This document shows positions 12,186-26,100 of a stretch of DNA of 64,000 nucleotides, piece by piece; position 1 is the first letter of the stretch, and each line of letters begins with the position of its first letter. Both the position numbers and the translations under genes were made by a program. The stretch is from Cloeon dipterum (taxonomy: Eukaryota > Arthropoda > Insecta > Ephemeroptera > Baetidae), in assembly GCF_949628265.1 (NCBI RefSeq), contig NC_088787.1:23798501-23862500 (forward strand), written 5' to 3'. The notes below the pieces were generated by a model. That model was given only the letters and a program-made list of their open reading frames with translations. It had not been told where the DNA came from and searched no databases.

Positions 12186-13961
12186 ATTATATTATGTCTC
12201 TTGCGCGCTCTCTCATACAGCACACACGTACCAATCGATTTCCCTCTCTCGGAATGCCAAGTCACGAATGCTCGAAATCATTAATAAACACACGGAGAGT
12301 GCAATAGCAATAGCGGAGAAAGGAAAAATTTGTGATGTTAACGGCAGCACCGAAAAGAGCAATTTTAGGAACGGGAACAAACGCATATTATTCTTATTTC
12401 TTTCCAAATGGGGCAGGTAAATCGGGGCTTAGGAACAGTCTGTTTCTCAAACCGACGCAATCATAAACTCCCAAAAACTAAATTAAATGTGATCTCATTA
12501 AATTACTCTTCATGAGTTGAATTTATAATTATGGCCGGTTGACTTGAAATTACATCAACCAGATATCCGGAAAGCCCGGCTGTGTCTGACACGAGAGAGT
12601 ACAAGGCAAGAGTACGCGTCAAAGTGAGTTCAAAGCACTGTTTTCCCCAGCGAAACGCAGGTTTTCGCGTGCTAATGCGGGAAACGGACCTGCACATCAA
12701 CACACATACACGGCCAAAATGAAGACGCGAGAGTCGTGTGTGAAACAATTTGCGAGAGCGTGATATCCGAATTGGTGTTGCCCCGGGAGGTCACAATCAA
12801 ACTACAACAACATGTAAAGTACATAGGAACGGAATTAACTGTAAATGGAGCGAGAGAGCTATCACACTAAAATGCCTATTTCCGCGTACCGAGTGTAGGT
12901 ACAATGTTGTGTCGTTGAGCATAAATATTTCTGCGCGCAATATTAAAATTTATTAAAAATTAATTTCTTTTAAAAGAGAATATTTAGGTTACAAATTAAA
13001 TCCTGAGAAACATTTTAAATTCTTGGATAGATTAATGGTAATAGGAACAGCTTTGAAAATAACGAGAACAACGACAAAAGTAGGATAAATAAGTATGTTC
13101 AAAGTAAAAAGCAGAAGAAAAATTTTGCAGTGATATACTGCCGGAAAGCAATAAAATTTTATTCTTTTCTCCGGCTTATTGGCGGTGCTCAAAAACGTGT
13201 CATCGATAAAGGCTTTCCGTCGCGAAAAGATAACCAATCGGCAACAATAACGACTGTGATTGTCTTTCTCTTGTGATCTTTTTTCGCGATTAAGCCGAGA
13301 TTGCGTTTAATTTTTCCATGGGAACGTGGTGTGCGCGGAGCAGGCGAACAGATTGCGATTGTATTCAGATACAAAACGTGCATATCGATTTCTTTGTGTG
13401 TGAGTCAGTGACTTGTCTGCAACAATAGGGTTGCCATCTGGTCCAGATTAGCCGCATAAATTGGTAGATATCAACGATTTTTTACATCAATTTTACCATA
13501 TGAGCCCCCAAGATTTTCATTTTGAATTATTCTTCTTATTTTTTATTTGATTTTGAAAATGGCAATAAATACATCAACTTTTCATTTTGTAGTTGGCAGA
13601 CCGTTGCTAAATAGGCTAAACCTTTTAATCTGTTCCACATTTTGTGATTTTTCTATTGAGGCTGTAGTGTGTCAAGTGGTCGGATTAGTTGCAATTTTTG
13701 TTATTATCCGCCTGGCCATCAGTTTCAATGACACTACAAAAGTCATTTTCTCTATGATGTAACAATTTTGACATCAACATTGAATCTCGATAATGTAATT
13801 TGACCTGTTATTGGAGTTATGAAATGAAAGTAGTATTTTCTGTAATGTTTATGTACCTTTTATGATTTATACTTTAGTGTATAGACATCAGGAATTTGAG
13901 TTAGTTCTCTTTTTAAAGTAGCATTGTTTTAAGTTATAAATATTATTATAGAACCTTTAAT

Positions 13962-14260
13962 TAGCACACCTCGTGGGCTATGAGCCTACTGGGTCCCAGT
14001 ATCACTGCTGAGCGGTTAACATGGCGTCGCAGAGGAGCTTGGGCCCAATGTGAACATGTTTTCGCCTATCCTCACACCGGGGTCATTTGTTTAAAACTCC
14101 AGACATGCCCCTAAAGCCCCTGGAATGGCAAGTTTAGTGTCTAAATGGTGCGCTTCCCAACCCGTTGAGCTATTTGATCAGCATTTTGAGTCACTAGCTA
14201 TGTACTAAATAATAATTACCCTTTGCCATCTCTGACATTGGGCAGCCAGTAAATGCTCAG
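13962..14260 (-). mobile_element. SINE-like repeat copy (non-5S head)
   Basis: Read on the minus strand, it runs from TGGCTGCCCAATGTCAGAGA through AGCTCAACGGGTTGGGAAGC and a GGCTTTAGGG block to GACCCAGTAGGCTCATAGCC. The same ordered blocks occur at 37.04-37.33 kb on the plus strand, and the last third also at 57.74-57.85 kb. Confidence 0.75.
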
Positions 14261-15621
14261 ATAATTTTCCGAGAATAGATATTGTATAGTCTTTTAGCGA
14301 AGGATGGCAACCCTGGTAACTGGCCGTACTGGATGTTGTTGCGCGAGCCGGTCCCACGTCTCTTTCACTGCTGACTCAGCCGATGGTGCGTGCCTTCGAG
14401 TTTAATATTTCATCGGCATGCGCCTCTTGAATATGAAGAGCCGGGGTGGAAATTGGCGGCTTGACACAAATTTTCTCCTCGCGCTGACGGCATAGGAACA
14501 GTATCTTCTGCGCGGCACGATTAGCCTGAAAGAGATCTGGACCGAAATGGAATCTCACGATCAATTTCTTTCTGCTTGCCCGCCGTCTTTTGTGTTGCGC
14601 ACGGCTAATCCGGCGGCAAATCTGCGCCTCGAATGCACGATCGCGGGCAAAAAGCAAGCGGTCCATTATGCTCTCCAGCTCCACTCAAACTTGCGGCCAC
14701 TGATGCATAAAGATCAAAGGTGCTTTCTTTGCTGTTTTCTCTCTGTCCCAGTGCAAAAAAATCGCTTAATACTTCAACTTTTTTCGAAACAATAACACAT
14801 AAGGATTATACAAAATATAAATCATTCATATTAAACAAAATTGTTTTAAGTAAATTATTAAATTTTTATTTAAAATATTACATTTTTTATTCAATTTATA
14901 GTTATATATTTCATTTAAATAAGTAATTTTTATGTTTTTCAGTACAAAACATTTGTCTGCTGTTGTAATAATGCTAACTTTTTAAAAGAGCAAATATGAC
15001 AAATATTTTTGTACTAAAAATATAAAATGCAATAAGTGATAATTGAATCACCGAAGTGTCATAATGAAAGCAATGTATATTAAGACCAAACGCGAAGATT
15101 TCAACCGATATAGTAATTTTTCATTTAAGAATAAGCGCATGTTATGTGAAAAACTGGCAACAATGATTCGTATTAAACACGATAAGAAATTGAATGAGAC
15201 GAATACTACGTTCAAAAGTTTTTTAGTCGGATTGCATTTCTGTCGGACGGAGTTCATGCACCGCTGCGATATCCTTGACACACAAATGAACGGGAAATAA
15301 ATAAAGAGAGTTGAAGTCAGTCGAGCGTTTTCGCCGCTGTCGTCGTCTTTTGAATCCATTGAACCAACAATTGATAAACGCGAATCGTAATCGACCAGCA
15401 AACAATTCGCAAGCAATGAATGAATCCTCGCATTTGCCATTCAAACACGATAAAATAATATTTGAGAATGCGTGGAGGTGAGGGCAGCAAAAAGCCGGCG
15501 GCGCCCGAGTTCATTCACTCTCTGAAGCTGCTTGTGTGTCGTTTGTTGGCAGCAGAACGCGAACGCTGAGCAGAGGAGAAGACGCTGACTCACTTTAGCC
15601 GGAGGCAGACGCGGGGGCGGC

Positions 15622-15657
15622 ATGACCTATTATGCAGCCCTGCACGGACCCCCTTGA
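15622..15657 (+). other. Short uORF overlapping the DAPK start
   Basis: An ATG at 15622 opens an 11-codon frame ending in TGA at 15655-15657. It overlaps the kinase ATG at 15632 in another frame. It would matter only if transcription starts upstream of 15622 without splicing into 15637. Confidence 0.35.
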
Positions 15658-17158
15658 GAAATATTATGAAGTCGGCGAGGAAATCGGAAAGTAAGTTGAA
15701 TGTAGAATCTTTAAAAAAAACTAATTCAAAAATAAATGGTCCATCTCAATTCGCTGGGCAATCTTAATCTACAAATAAAATCTTCACACCTCTGAAAAAC
15801 ATTTTTGCTCAGATTATATTAATTATTGAAATTAATCGTCACTATTATCATTATTTTCCTTCAGAATCAGCAAATTAATGAGCTGAAGCCACATTTATAG
15901 CTATCAGACACCATTTGACCTCAAAATTAAATATATTTGTAATTTAAGCAGGATTTCTCAAACTTAGAATTCGTATTTGCAGTGGACAGTCAGCGGTGGT
16001 GCGACGAACGGTGGAGAAGGCAACGGGACGCACGTTTGCGGCCAAACTGGTGCGGAGGCGGCGGAAAGGAGCGGGCGACGAGCGACGGGAGGCGGCTGTT
16101 CTCGCCTCTTTGCGCCACCCAAATGTCGTCGGATTGCATGAAACCTTCCAGCAGGCGCAGCATTTTGTCCTCATCCTCGAATTGTAAGTCTACATGGAAT
16201 ATTTTACTTTAAATAACGTGCTACATTTCAACTTAATTTGCAATGAAAAGAAAAAAGATTTGATAGTCCAGCTCGCATAATTGGAGCTAAAATTTTTTAA
16301 TAAAAAAGACTGATTTCTATCTTTTACATTTTAGTGGTATCAAAATCACACTACAGCCAATAAAAACGGCAAAAAGTAACTTGTCAAAACTGCATAGTTA
16401 TGTTAGTAAAATATTGAAGCTGCGCATTTTCAGATGTTCAAAAATATGAAAAAATATATTATTTTCATGCTAACTTTTATGACAGTAAATCTGTAAGTTA
16501 AATTAGCAATTTTTTTATGAAAAATACAAACACGAAATTAAATAAAAAAGGTCTGTCGCTAACTTAATTAACTTAAATTAAATATATTCACGTAACGAGA
16601 ACAAATTGATTGCAAATGAAGGAATTGAAATCAAACTGACTTTAGCTAATCGTAAGAAATTAAAGCTTCAATAATTTTTCTCAGATTATATGAATAAGGG
16701 ATAATTCCTCAAAAGCCAATTAGTATATGGAATTAAATGCAAAAGGAATAATAATACATGTCCTTTTGATTTCGACTTGAAACAAAGTGCGAGTCAAGTG
16801 CTGCTGTTGGGACCCGTGAGATTGTGTATTAGACCATTTGACACGCAATTTGTAATGCACGGTGCGAATTCGAGCAGCGTGCGAAAGGCAGCGGAGCATA
16901 GAGCGCTCAAAATTAATTGTGTGTGTTTGCGAGTGCAGAGTGGCTGGGAGTGAGCTGGAGGAGGTGTTGGTCGCTAGAGGCGGAAATCTGCCTGAGGCGC
17001 AGAGCCGAGACGTTGTCCGCCAGGTGCTGCAAGGACTGCACTACATGCACTCGCAGGGCATTGCCCATCTCGACCTGAAGGTACTAACAAATTTTATTGA
17101 AGAAACGTAAAACGTTAAAAACAGGCTGAGGTGCAAAAGGTCTTTTTAGAAATAATGA

Positions 17159-17192
<34 letters not shown>

Positions 17193-20100
17193 GTGAAGGC
17201 TATAATCAAACTGTAAAAATATTCTCACTTAATAAATATAGTTTACTAATAAAAAAATTCTGTGCTCCGTGATATTTGATCAACTTTAACAATAACATAT
17301 TTTGCAGCCTGAGAACGTGATGGTGTCCGGTCAGCAGCCACCCTGGACTGTCAAACTGATTGATTTTGGACTGTCTAGAGAGGTGTCTGGCGGAACAGAA
17401 CGAGCTTTGCAAGGGACGCCAGAGTTCCTGGCACCGGAAGCGGTCAATTTCGAGCCTTTGTCACTCGCCACCGACATTTGGTCTGTGGGAGTCATCACAT
17501 ATCTTTTGTAAGAGCGTTGTTTTCGTCCTTGGCTTGGCTTGGTGCTCATAAAAAGGTTTTGTTTTAGGCTGACCGGTGTCTCGCCTTTTTTGGGCGAAGA
17601 CAAGCAGTCGACCTTTTGTAATATTGTGGCGGGCGATTTCGACCTGAGTCAGGAGAGATTTGAAAACGTATCCAATTTAGCCATCCAGTTTATAACCCGC
17701 ATTTTGGTGCAAGACGCAAGGTGAAACTTCGATGATTGAAATGTTTGTAGCGTTAAATAACAATTTTTACCCCTCTTCGCAGGAAGCGTCCAAGTGCATT
17801 GCAGTGTTTAGAGGACCCCTGGTTGAAAACCGAAGTCAATTTGGATGAAACCGTCGAAAATATTGTCGTTGATAAGAAGAATAAATTTTTTGGAAGTCAT
17901 TGGAAGGTAAATTTTTAAACTACATACCATGAACTACAAATTATAACAGCCATAGATAAAATTTATTTTCCAAAATTTTTTAAAAAAAATGTAGTTTAAA
18001 TTGTTGGTTTGTGTACTATGATGTGGATTCAAATGTTAATTCAAATTCTATAAAGTGTTTGAATATTTCCAAAGCATTTTGAGTCTAATTAATATTGATG
18101 CAATTTTTTGAAAAGTTAAAAAGGAGCACTTCTGTTCTCGTATTTATGAGCAAATATTGCGCTAATTTATTTTAATATTTTTTAAATAAAGAAACTAAAT
18201 TTAATTATTTAAAGAAAATATTTAAATTTTTCATTTATAATTAATTACATAATAAAAATTAATTTTTGCAGACTTTGTACCATGTGATATCAGCATCGCG
18301 TTATCTGCAGAGCACCTTGTCTAAAATGGAGGTGACAGCGGAGGAGAAGTTCGTGCAAGAGGAGATAGTGTGCGAGAAGAACAAGGGCCAAGTTGTGATG
18401 CTCGAATTGGTGCCGAACCTGATCTGTGATTTAGTGGTGAACGATTTGCACCCGGATGCTTCTCTTAATGGCAGTGCCGACAAGCTGGGTGAGCGGGAGG
18501 AGACAGAACTGACGGGTCACGTGTCCACCGAGTTCTCCTCCATGCCCAACACGCTGACCAGTAGTGACAGTGAACAGTGCCAAAGCCTGGACAGCAAGGA
18601 AACCACCGACCTGGACAGCCCTGATCCCAGGTCGGACGCCGCACGCCAGAGTGGACAAGAGATTGCGTCCTTAATTGACATTTTAAGGAAAAAGGTAAGA
18701 AGTATGTTTTTACTATCTGGATTAGCTCCCTCTCCAACAAACTAAGTTTTAAGCCGGAATTTTATTGCTTGCGCTGAAATGGTCTTAATATTTGAACCTC
18801 ATATACTGCTAAAATAAAAGAAGCACAACTGTACAGAATTGAAAAAAACATTATATTTTTAAATAGGCATACTACAAAAACATGAAACATTTATTAAATT
18901 TTGAGATATTTGAAATCTCGAAATGTGCGTAAATCAAAGATACAAAAGTAAATACTTAAAAAATGACACTCAGTAAAATATGAAAAACAGTCTAATTTTG
19001 CTCGACTCTGTGTGCATTAAAAAATGATTAATAATAAGGTGATGGCTATCTAAAAAGCTTGCATCTTGTACTGGACCTGTTTCAGCCCTTTTTTTGCATA
19101 CTTTCCATTGCTATTTTTTTCAGCAGTACTTTACTCGTACCCAAAAAATCCATGCACACACTGTTCTGAAAGAAAACATCGTGATAATTGCTGAGAAAAA
19201 TAAAATGAGAGCAATCTGAGGAAATCTCATGTATTCGCGCCACGCACCTTCCCAGTGACAAAACTTTCGTTTGACAAAAATTCACAAGCCTGAAAATTCG
19301 TCATCTTCTGGAGCTATTTTACAAAGTGCTTGTCAAAGAGGATTAATGCAACTATACACTGACATCTTAGAATATTTTGTAAAATATAATAATTACCTTT
19401 TTGAAATCAGAAAATAGAAAAAATATACGAAAAGAGAATTCAATTAAATTAATGAAAATATCACAATGGCTCATTCTTAAAACCAGAATTTTGCTCTTGA
19501 CAATGAGTTTTATTCTTCCTCACGAAAACAAAGAATTTCATAGCTCACCTTTAAGCATTGAGATTTTATACGTCCATGTTTGGATGTCGTGCTTTGGTTT
19601 CCAAACATTCGTCGAGCCGAGAAAAGCGGCGTGAGTTGCCCAACGGGTTGTACATAAAAACGGTGTACAAAGCAGATGATCCCTAATAAGGAGCGGAGAT
19701 TCCAGTCCCTAACCCAGCAACTGTCTGTTTGGCTTGATTCGTAGAGCAGGCAAGACAAGATAAATCAATGTCAAGTGCACGCCTCCGCTCGTTTCATTTA
19801 CAAAAAGCAATACACCACGTCAAACTAGTTTCATCCGCCAATGAATCTTTCCAACTTTGGTTTCTCCTCTATCTTACCTTTCTTTGGACGAGGAAACCAT
19901 TTTGGCACGGAGCAAAATGTTAAAAATTCGCCCGAAATAGAATGGCAAATTAGCATCCATTCCTGCCTCTCGTCGAGATCAAGTTCCACTGGCGTTGGTT
20001 GGTTGTTAAGTGGGGTCTGCTGAATTATAAAACCGAGCTTGCTCTCTCGTGCACTGTGCAGCAGGGTTGTCTGCGCATTTCCCCGGCCTAACATGTGTGC

Positions 20101-23100
20101 AGAACACACACGAGAAATGTTGATAGATGTCTTTTTCCGTCCGTGTGTGCGGAAGAGAGAAAAGAGGCTCTCACGATAGATTGTGCCTGCGTGGTTGGAA
20201 AACTAATTTCCCAGAAATCGCGCTTGCCCCCGGCTTGAACAAAGTGGTATTCGCAGTAATATTTTTCTATTTTAAGCCGTAAATTACTCGAGAAAGCACG
20301 AAACGTCTACCAAAGTGCGTCTCACATAATATCGCATGAAAAACTATTTGCTTACAATCTCTGAATAATTTCATTTTCACTTTGTCTATAGCTTTGACTA
20401 ACTGTCAAAAAATCTAATTTGCAAAAACGAGAAGAAAAATTTAACTTATTATGAAATTTATTTAATTCTTATTAGAAATTCAAAACTTTTGTTTTGCTTC
20501 AGTTCAATCTTGAAATATCATATATATATCATACCTAAAAATGATATTGAATATAAATTGCGATATTGCAATGCGATATGAATGTTAAAAAGGAGCAAAT
20601 GCCTGTCCCATACTCAATGTGCTTGGCATTTACGTACACGTTTTCTCGGCCGAATCATTTACTACCAAAAAAGAGGTCAATGCAAGTTGCACACACGCGG
20701 AGAAAAAAATCATGTAAAGACTCACGCATCGGTGTGGATGGGGTGGCAGTAGGGGTTTGGAACGCGGATCGATGCGCGCACACGCCGGCCGGTCGCTTCC
20801 ACCCTCGGCCACCAGGGGTGGTTATCCTCGCGCCCCTCGGGCCCCCGTGCGTCCCGCAAACGCGAGAAAGTTTTCTCGCAGATGGTGGTGCAGTAGCTCG
20901 TCGTGGTCGGCATGCACTCGCAGGGCAACCCTTAGCCAGCAGCAGCATCGGCAGCCACCCTCGGCTCGGCCGAGGCCTCCCCCAAGATGGTCGAACTAGC
21001 GTCTGACGTGCTCAGCCAGCAGGTAGCTTTCCCTCTCGTCACCCCAATCACCTCCTGCCCCACAAATTTTGTAAAACTTTCGGATCGCAGAGGTTGAAAC
21101 TCACCTTGGTGCCTCGATAATTTATTGGCAATTTGAAAATTTAAAATTAGATGAGGGGATATCCTATTTGGGACTAGATTTTTACATTGTGAGGATAGGA
21201 AATGAGAAATGAAAGGTATATAGATGAAAAAGAAAGGGAAAGAAAAAAGAAAGGGAAATTTTATAATTAAATTATTTATATGTTGTATATAGACTAATTG
21301 ATTTGTCTTTGATATACTCTCAAAAGGGTAATTTTGTATTCACATGTATATAAAAAAATCAAAATGCTCGTGAAACATTTTTGTGTTCAGGTTTTCAGTT
21401 GTGACTTTCTCCGCTCGAGAACGATCGATAAGGAAATAAAAATTGAATTAATGTTGCAAAATCGGTTAAATATATCGTTGATATAGGGATAATCCAACTA
21501 TTGTAGACTGGAGTGCACTCTATGTCTGTTATTATGCAGCCGGCACGCGTCTCGTGCATAACGTGCTGCCTAACCTCGAGACCTCTCTCTCCTGCTGCTA
21601 ATCAAGCACGGGTGCGTGCTGCTTAAATCCAGTTTGTTTATTTACCTTTTCGCCGCGTGTTGAACGACTCTTTTCCAGCCACCTTTTCCTGTTGCCGGCC
21701 GAAAATATTGCAGAAGAATCGATTTTGGGCTTGTAAAAATTCTATGAAAATGCACACCGGAAGACGCTCGCGTCGTAAATAACCGCTCTTCTGAGTGCTC
21801 GCTTAGGGATGTGAAAAATGAACTTTAAATTTTTTTGGGAATTAAGACTCACAGCCTTGCACGAACGGTATGCTTGGAATCTGGATCAAGGGTAGCATTA
21901 TTATTATTATGAGTTGTTTGTTTCCTTGAAAGAAATTTCAATTCTGGTGTACATAAGCCATAAACAGAAACTCCTCGAGCTTGTCGATTTTCTTCAAACT
22001 TCCACCGACTATCTTTCACGCCCCAAACGCTCATTAAAAGCTGGCGTGTCGCGTGCACGTCTCATTGGCATATCATTTTCCGGCTGCTGACGGAAAAGAT
22101 AACTTTCTGCGTTAATATTAAGCTAATAGAGAATATATTATATCGCTATAATATTCCACATTAAACACCTCCGAATAAATTTGGGGTAATATTATCATTG
22201 TAAACCAGCATCAGTAATCCATCCCGTTCTCAATAATATATCACGTTAATATTTTTGTTAACCAGGACTCTGTGACGCAAGAGGAGACAGACGACGAGGC
22301 GATGAACACGGTCATCACGGAAGTGACAGAGGTGAGCGACCCTGACCAGACGCCCGACCTGGGCAGCAAGGAGAACCTGGAGGGCCTGCTTGGCGGCACG
22401 GAACTCGAAGCAGGCGACTCGAGGGGTGAGACGCCCATTTTTTGGGCAGCTCGCCAAGGAAATGCGGAGGCGGTGAGGCTGCTCGCGTCCGCTGGAGCCA
22501 AGATCGGCGCCCAGAACAAGGTCAGCCTGCAATGAAAATTCGTACTCATTTTTTTCTCACAACTCAAAAGCCAATTAGTTTGTACAATTTTTGTTGGTTG
22601 CGACTCTTCTATGTGATTTTGATAGAAAATAAATATTGAGGTATTGCTACCAAACAGAACTGAATATTAAAATCTCATTTTTCTTATTTTAATAATAATT
22701 ATTGCTATGTATTTCACAAATTCAGAAATAAATTTAGGTGCAAGGCCAGAATGATCATACACATATATGTAGACTTTTAATTCAAGGCTTTGAAAGAGAA
22801 TTACAAAGCCAGAAATAGAGCACTAAAAGGTGGAGGATTTCAACCCACGAAATTTGTAATGCGAGCTGAAGAGGGGAAAATTGAGTCGTTCTTTTGGATC
22901 CGGCAATTTATCCAGCTGCCTGGCAACCCCAATTTCGCTCCCCATTGGCCGAGATAAATCGCAGCCCCGGCGCACACTGGCTGCCCGCGGAATTTCCTCT
23001 TCTGGCAGCGAAACAAAGCGCTTATTTATGTGTCCGCCGTTTAAAGTGAAATTATTGCCGCAGCCTCACTTGGCCACACGAGCTGCATCCATGCCAAAGT

Positions 23101-26100
23101 GGGAGGGTTTCATTTTCCTATTCCGACTAACGTAATTTCTCGGATCTCCACATTATTACGAGTGTTCAATCAGCAGGAACGAGTTCTTGGAACAGTAGCG
23201 TTTCGATGCCAAAAGAGTTTTCTGATGGTCAGAAACGTGGGGTGCACTTTGGAAGACATTCCAGGACATTTTTTTTTAATTTTGTTATCCATTTTGAATA
23301 ACTTTGTTTATTAAAATGAATTTAAATACTTTTTTGTTCTAGTTATAAGACTCGGATTCTAACCGACCTAACCTGCAAACTGTATGCAAATGGAGAAGTT
23401 TAAAATGATAACTAAATCTTGCATATAGAAAATGTATTTTACAGTAAAATTAAAATGAGAACTAACCCCAAAATCAAATTTACCTTTTCTTCCAAATTAT
23501 TGCAGCTGGGAGAAACGTGTCTGCACGTGGCATGTCGTTACGGACACGCGTCAGTAGTTGGTGCCCTGTGCTTGCTGCCTTTGGACCTGGATCATCGAGA
23601 TCTGGTAAATTCAAAAACAACAAATGATGTAAGTTAGTTATTGATCCAATTTCAACTTCAACAGGAGGGAGAAACAGCGCTACACGCGGCGAGCGCACGT
23701 GGACACAGCGAATGTGTGCGTCGGCTGGTGGATGCGGGCGCGAGTCTCGATGTGCAGGACAAAAGGCACAAAGCGACGCCACTGATGCTGGCAATGCGGC
23801 GCCACCACTCAAGGGTGGCACTGCTTTTGCTCCACGCCGGCGCCGACCTCGAGACTCCAGACTGGGTGAGTTGCAATACCAAGGCTGAAATTAACGCAAA
23901 TTAGAGGCTCTAATTGAGATTAAAGGACGTTGTGATATATGATAAATATGAGAAACGGGCTCTGTTGCAACATGAACGAGCTAGAAAATTACAGACTATG
24001 ATAAAATCCTCAAATTAAAAACATCAACCGAGATAGGTTATTTATAAATGGATTCGAACAAATAATCTGACTTCTAATTTTTCTCAGAAACTTTGTTTTT
24101 CCTTATTTAGTCTTATATAAAAGGATTAATTTTTGCTTATCAGCAGGCACCAGAAAATCTCCTATTTAAAAAAAATTCGTAATATTTTCTCATGTTACAT
24201 GTATGCTGAGGGAAATGGTTGAAGTAAATTCCTCAAATCTTTCGAATGCCTTTTATTAATGCCTCAAATTTGGACTGTAAATATATGAATATTCAATAAG
24301 TATAAAATATTATATAACATGCATTAAAATAGTATATAACTAAAATCGTCAAGATAAATATCACACTCATTACTCCAATTAACAATTACTTGTTACATCA
24401 CAATTCATGTCGGAGTACTTTCAATGCACTTTAAATTATGTCTCCTCGATACTGAAGCAAAAGCACGCACAGAAATATCCTTCTTTGAGCTCTTGATGTT
24501 GCTCATCTTATTTAGCTTAAATTATTTTTATTTGATCTACAATCAATAGCGTTTCCACCGCTTTCTATCACACATCACACGACTATTACTAATCAAACAA
24601 AAACCGCTTATTCTTAGGTTGGTGATACGCCGCTACACGTCGCGGCCTATGAAGGGCTTTTGTCGGTGGCGCAAACTTTGTGTGCCTACGGATGCAAGGT
24701 GGACCTGCCAAACGAGGCTGGCCTAATGCCATTACACGTTGCCGCAAGGAGAGGCCATACCGAAATTGTCAGGCAAGTATTTTTTTCTGGCTGGAAGCCA
24801 CAACAATTACAATTCACAATTTACTTCGACAGCTTCCATCCATATTTAGAGCAAATTTGTATGTTTACCTCAAAACATTGCCTGTCTGGAAAGAACTAAA
24901 GAAAATCAATGATTATATAAGTTTAAAAAATATGAATTTAATTTAAGTATTTTTTACATCACAATAATTACCAAAATACAAGTTATAATAGATTGAATTA
25001 AAATTACATTTTTAATTAAAGGTGTCTGTGTTTATCTGGCTGCGACGTGGAGAGGCGCAATTCAGACGGAATAAAAGCTGAAATCACAGCACTGAAGCAC
25101 GGCCACCAAGAGGCGGCAGAGTTGCTAGCGCGGTTGAGCAACGTGAGTAACGAAATTTTTAATTTCTTCTTCGTATCGACTTTAGAGCTTGGTGCATATT
25201 CATTAAAATTTAATTGCTCATGGCGTGCAAAGAGAGTGGAATTTGAATTTTATCTGCAGCTTTTCATTGGCGTCATCCATCAAAGGGGCCAAATGAATTG
25301 CCTGCTCGCTGTTTTTCTCCGATCACATTGCGCTAAAGCAGTCCACGAATAATTCATAGGCGCGGCAGCGGGACGAGTTCATCCGCCAATTAGTGCCTGG
25401 CACCCATCCAATCAGCAGACTGACGGTCAAACTGCTCGGCCACTCCGGTGTTGGAAAAACCACCTTGCTCGACACGCTTGGCGCCGGACTTCTTGCTTCC
25501 TTCTTCAGGAGGAGCAAAACGCCCGCAGCTTCAATTTCTGGTTTGAAAAAAATTCAATGTTCTGTCTCAAATACAAAATAGATTCCCAATATAAAAGGTT
25601 AAATTTGTATTGTGTAGTTTCCTTTTTGACCTACTGGGTTTCACGCAGAACCAAAAAGAATGTTCTTAAACGATTTTTACTTCAAATCTGATACAAATGC
25701 GTACTTTTCATAGCATCTTATGAATTAGACCATGTTAAAATCATGCAGGATTCACTGAAAATTGAAGAACAAGTAGTATAATTAGGGGTTTTATTCCTGA
25801 AAAAACCATACCCTGCTTTATCCCGTCAGTCACCATTCGCAATCAATCGCCATTCATACAAAATAGGAAACAAATTGCAGGTCCTAGTTCACCAAATAAA
25901 ACGCAAATCGAGATGGATGTCACGGCGAGCACAAAGCCCGAAGAGCTAACTTTCGACACCAAAGCCTCCCTCGACGGCACAAGAGGCGTCGACATCAGAA
26001 ATGTGAGTTCATGGGAACATCTTTCACCACTAATATAAATTTATGGTCGGCGGGGGACGCCTGATTTATTAGCCATTGTTTTGGATTTGCCTAATTTTCC

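Larger units (their letters stand above)
11263..15621. other. Non-coding stretch upstream of the DAPK kinase exons
   Basis: Possible first intron of the kinase gene. It contains a CT-rich simple repeat, a SINE copy, and G+C-richer patches at about 14.35-14.7 and 15.3-15.6 kb that could be regulatory. No conserved coding exon was recognised. Confidence 0.45.

Noticed and set aside
20566-21006. 146-codon open frame across the intronic GC island
   Set aside because: Composition-driven; all three frames are long here. Only the 12-codon segment with donor at 20987-21022 fits the DAPK model.
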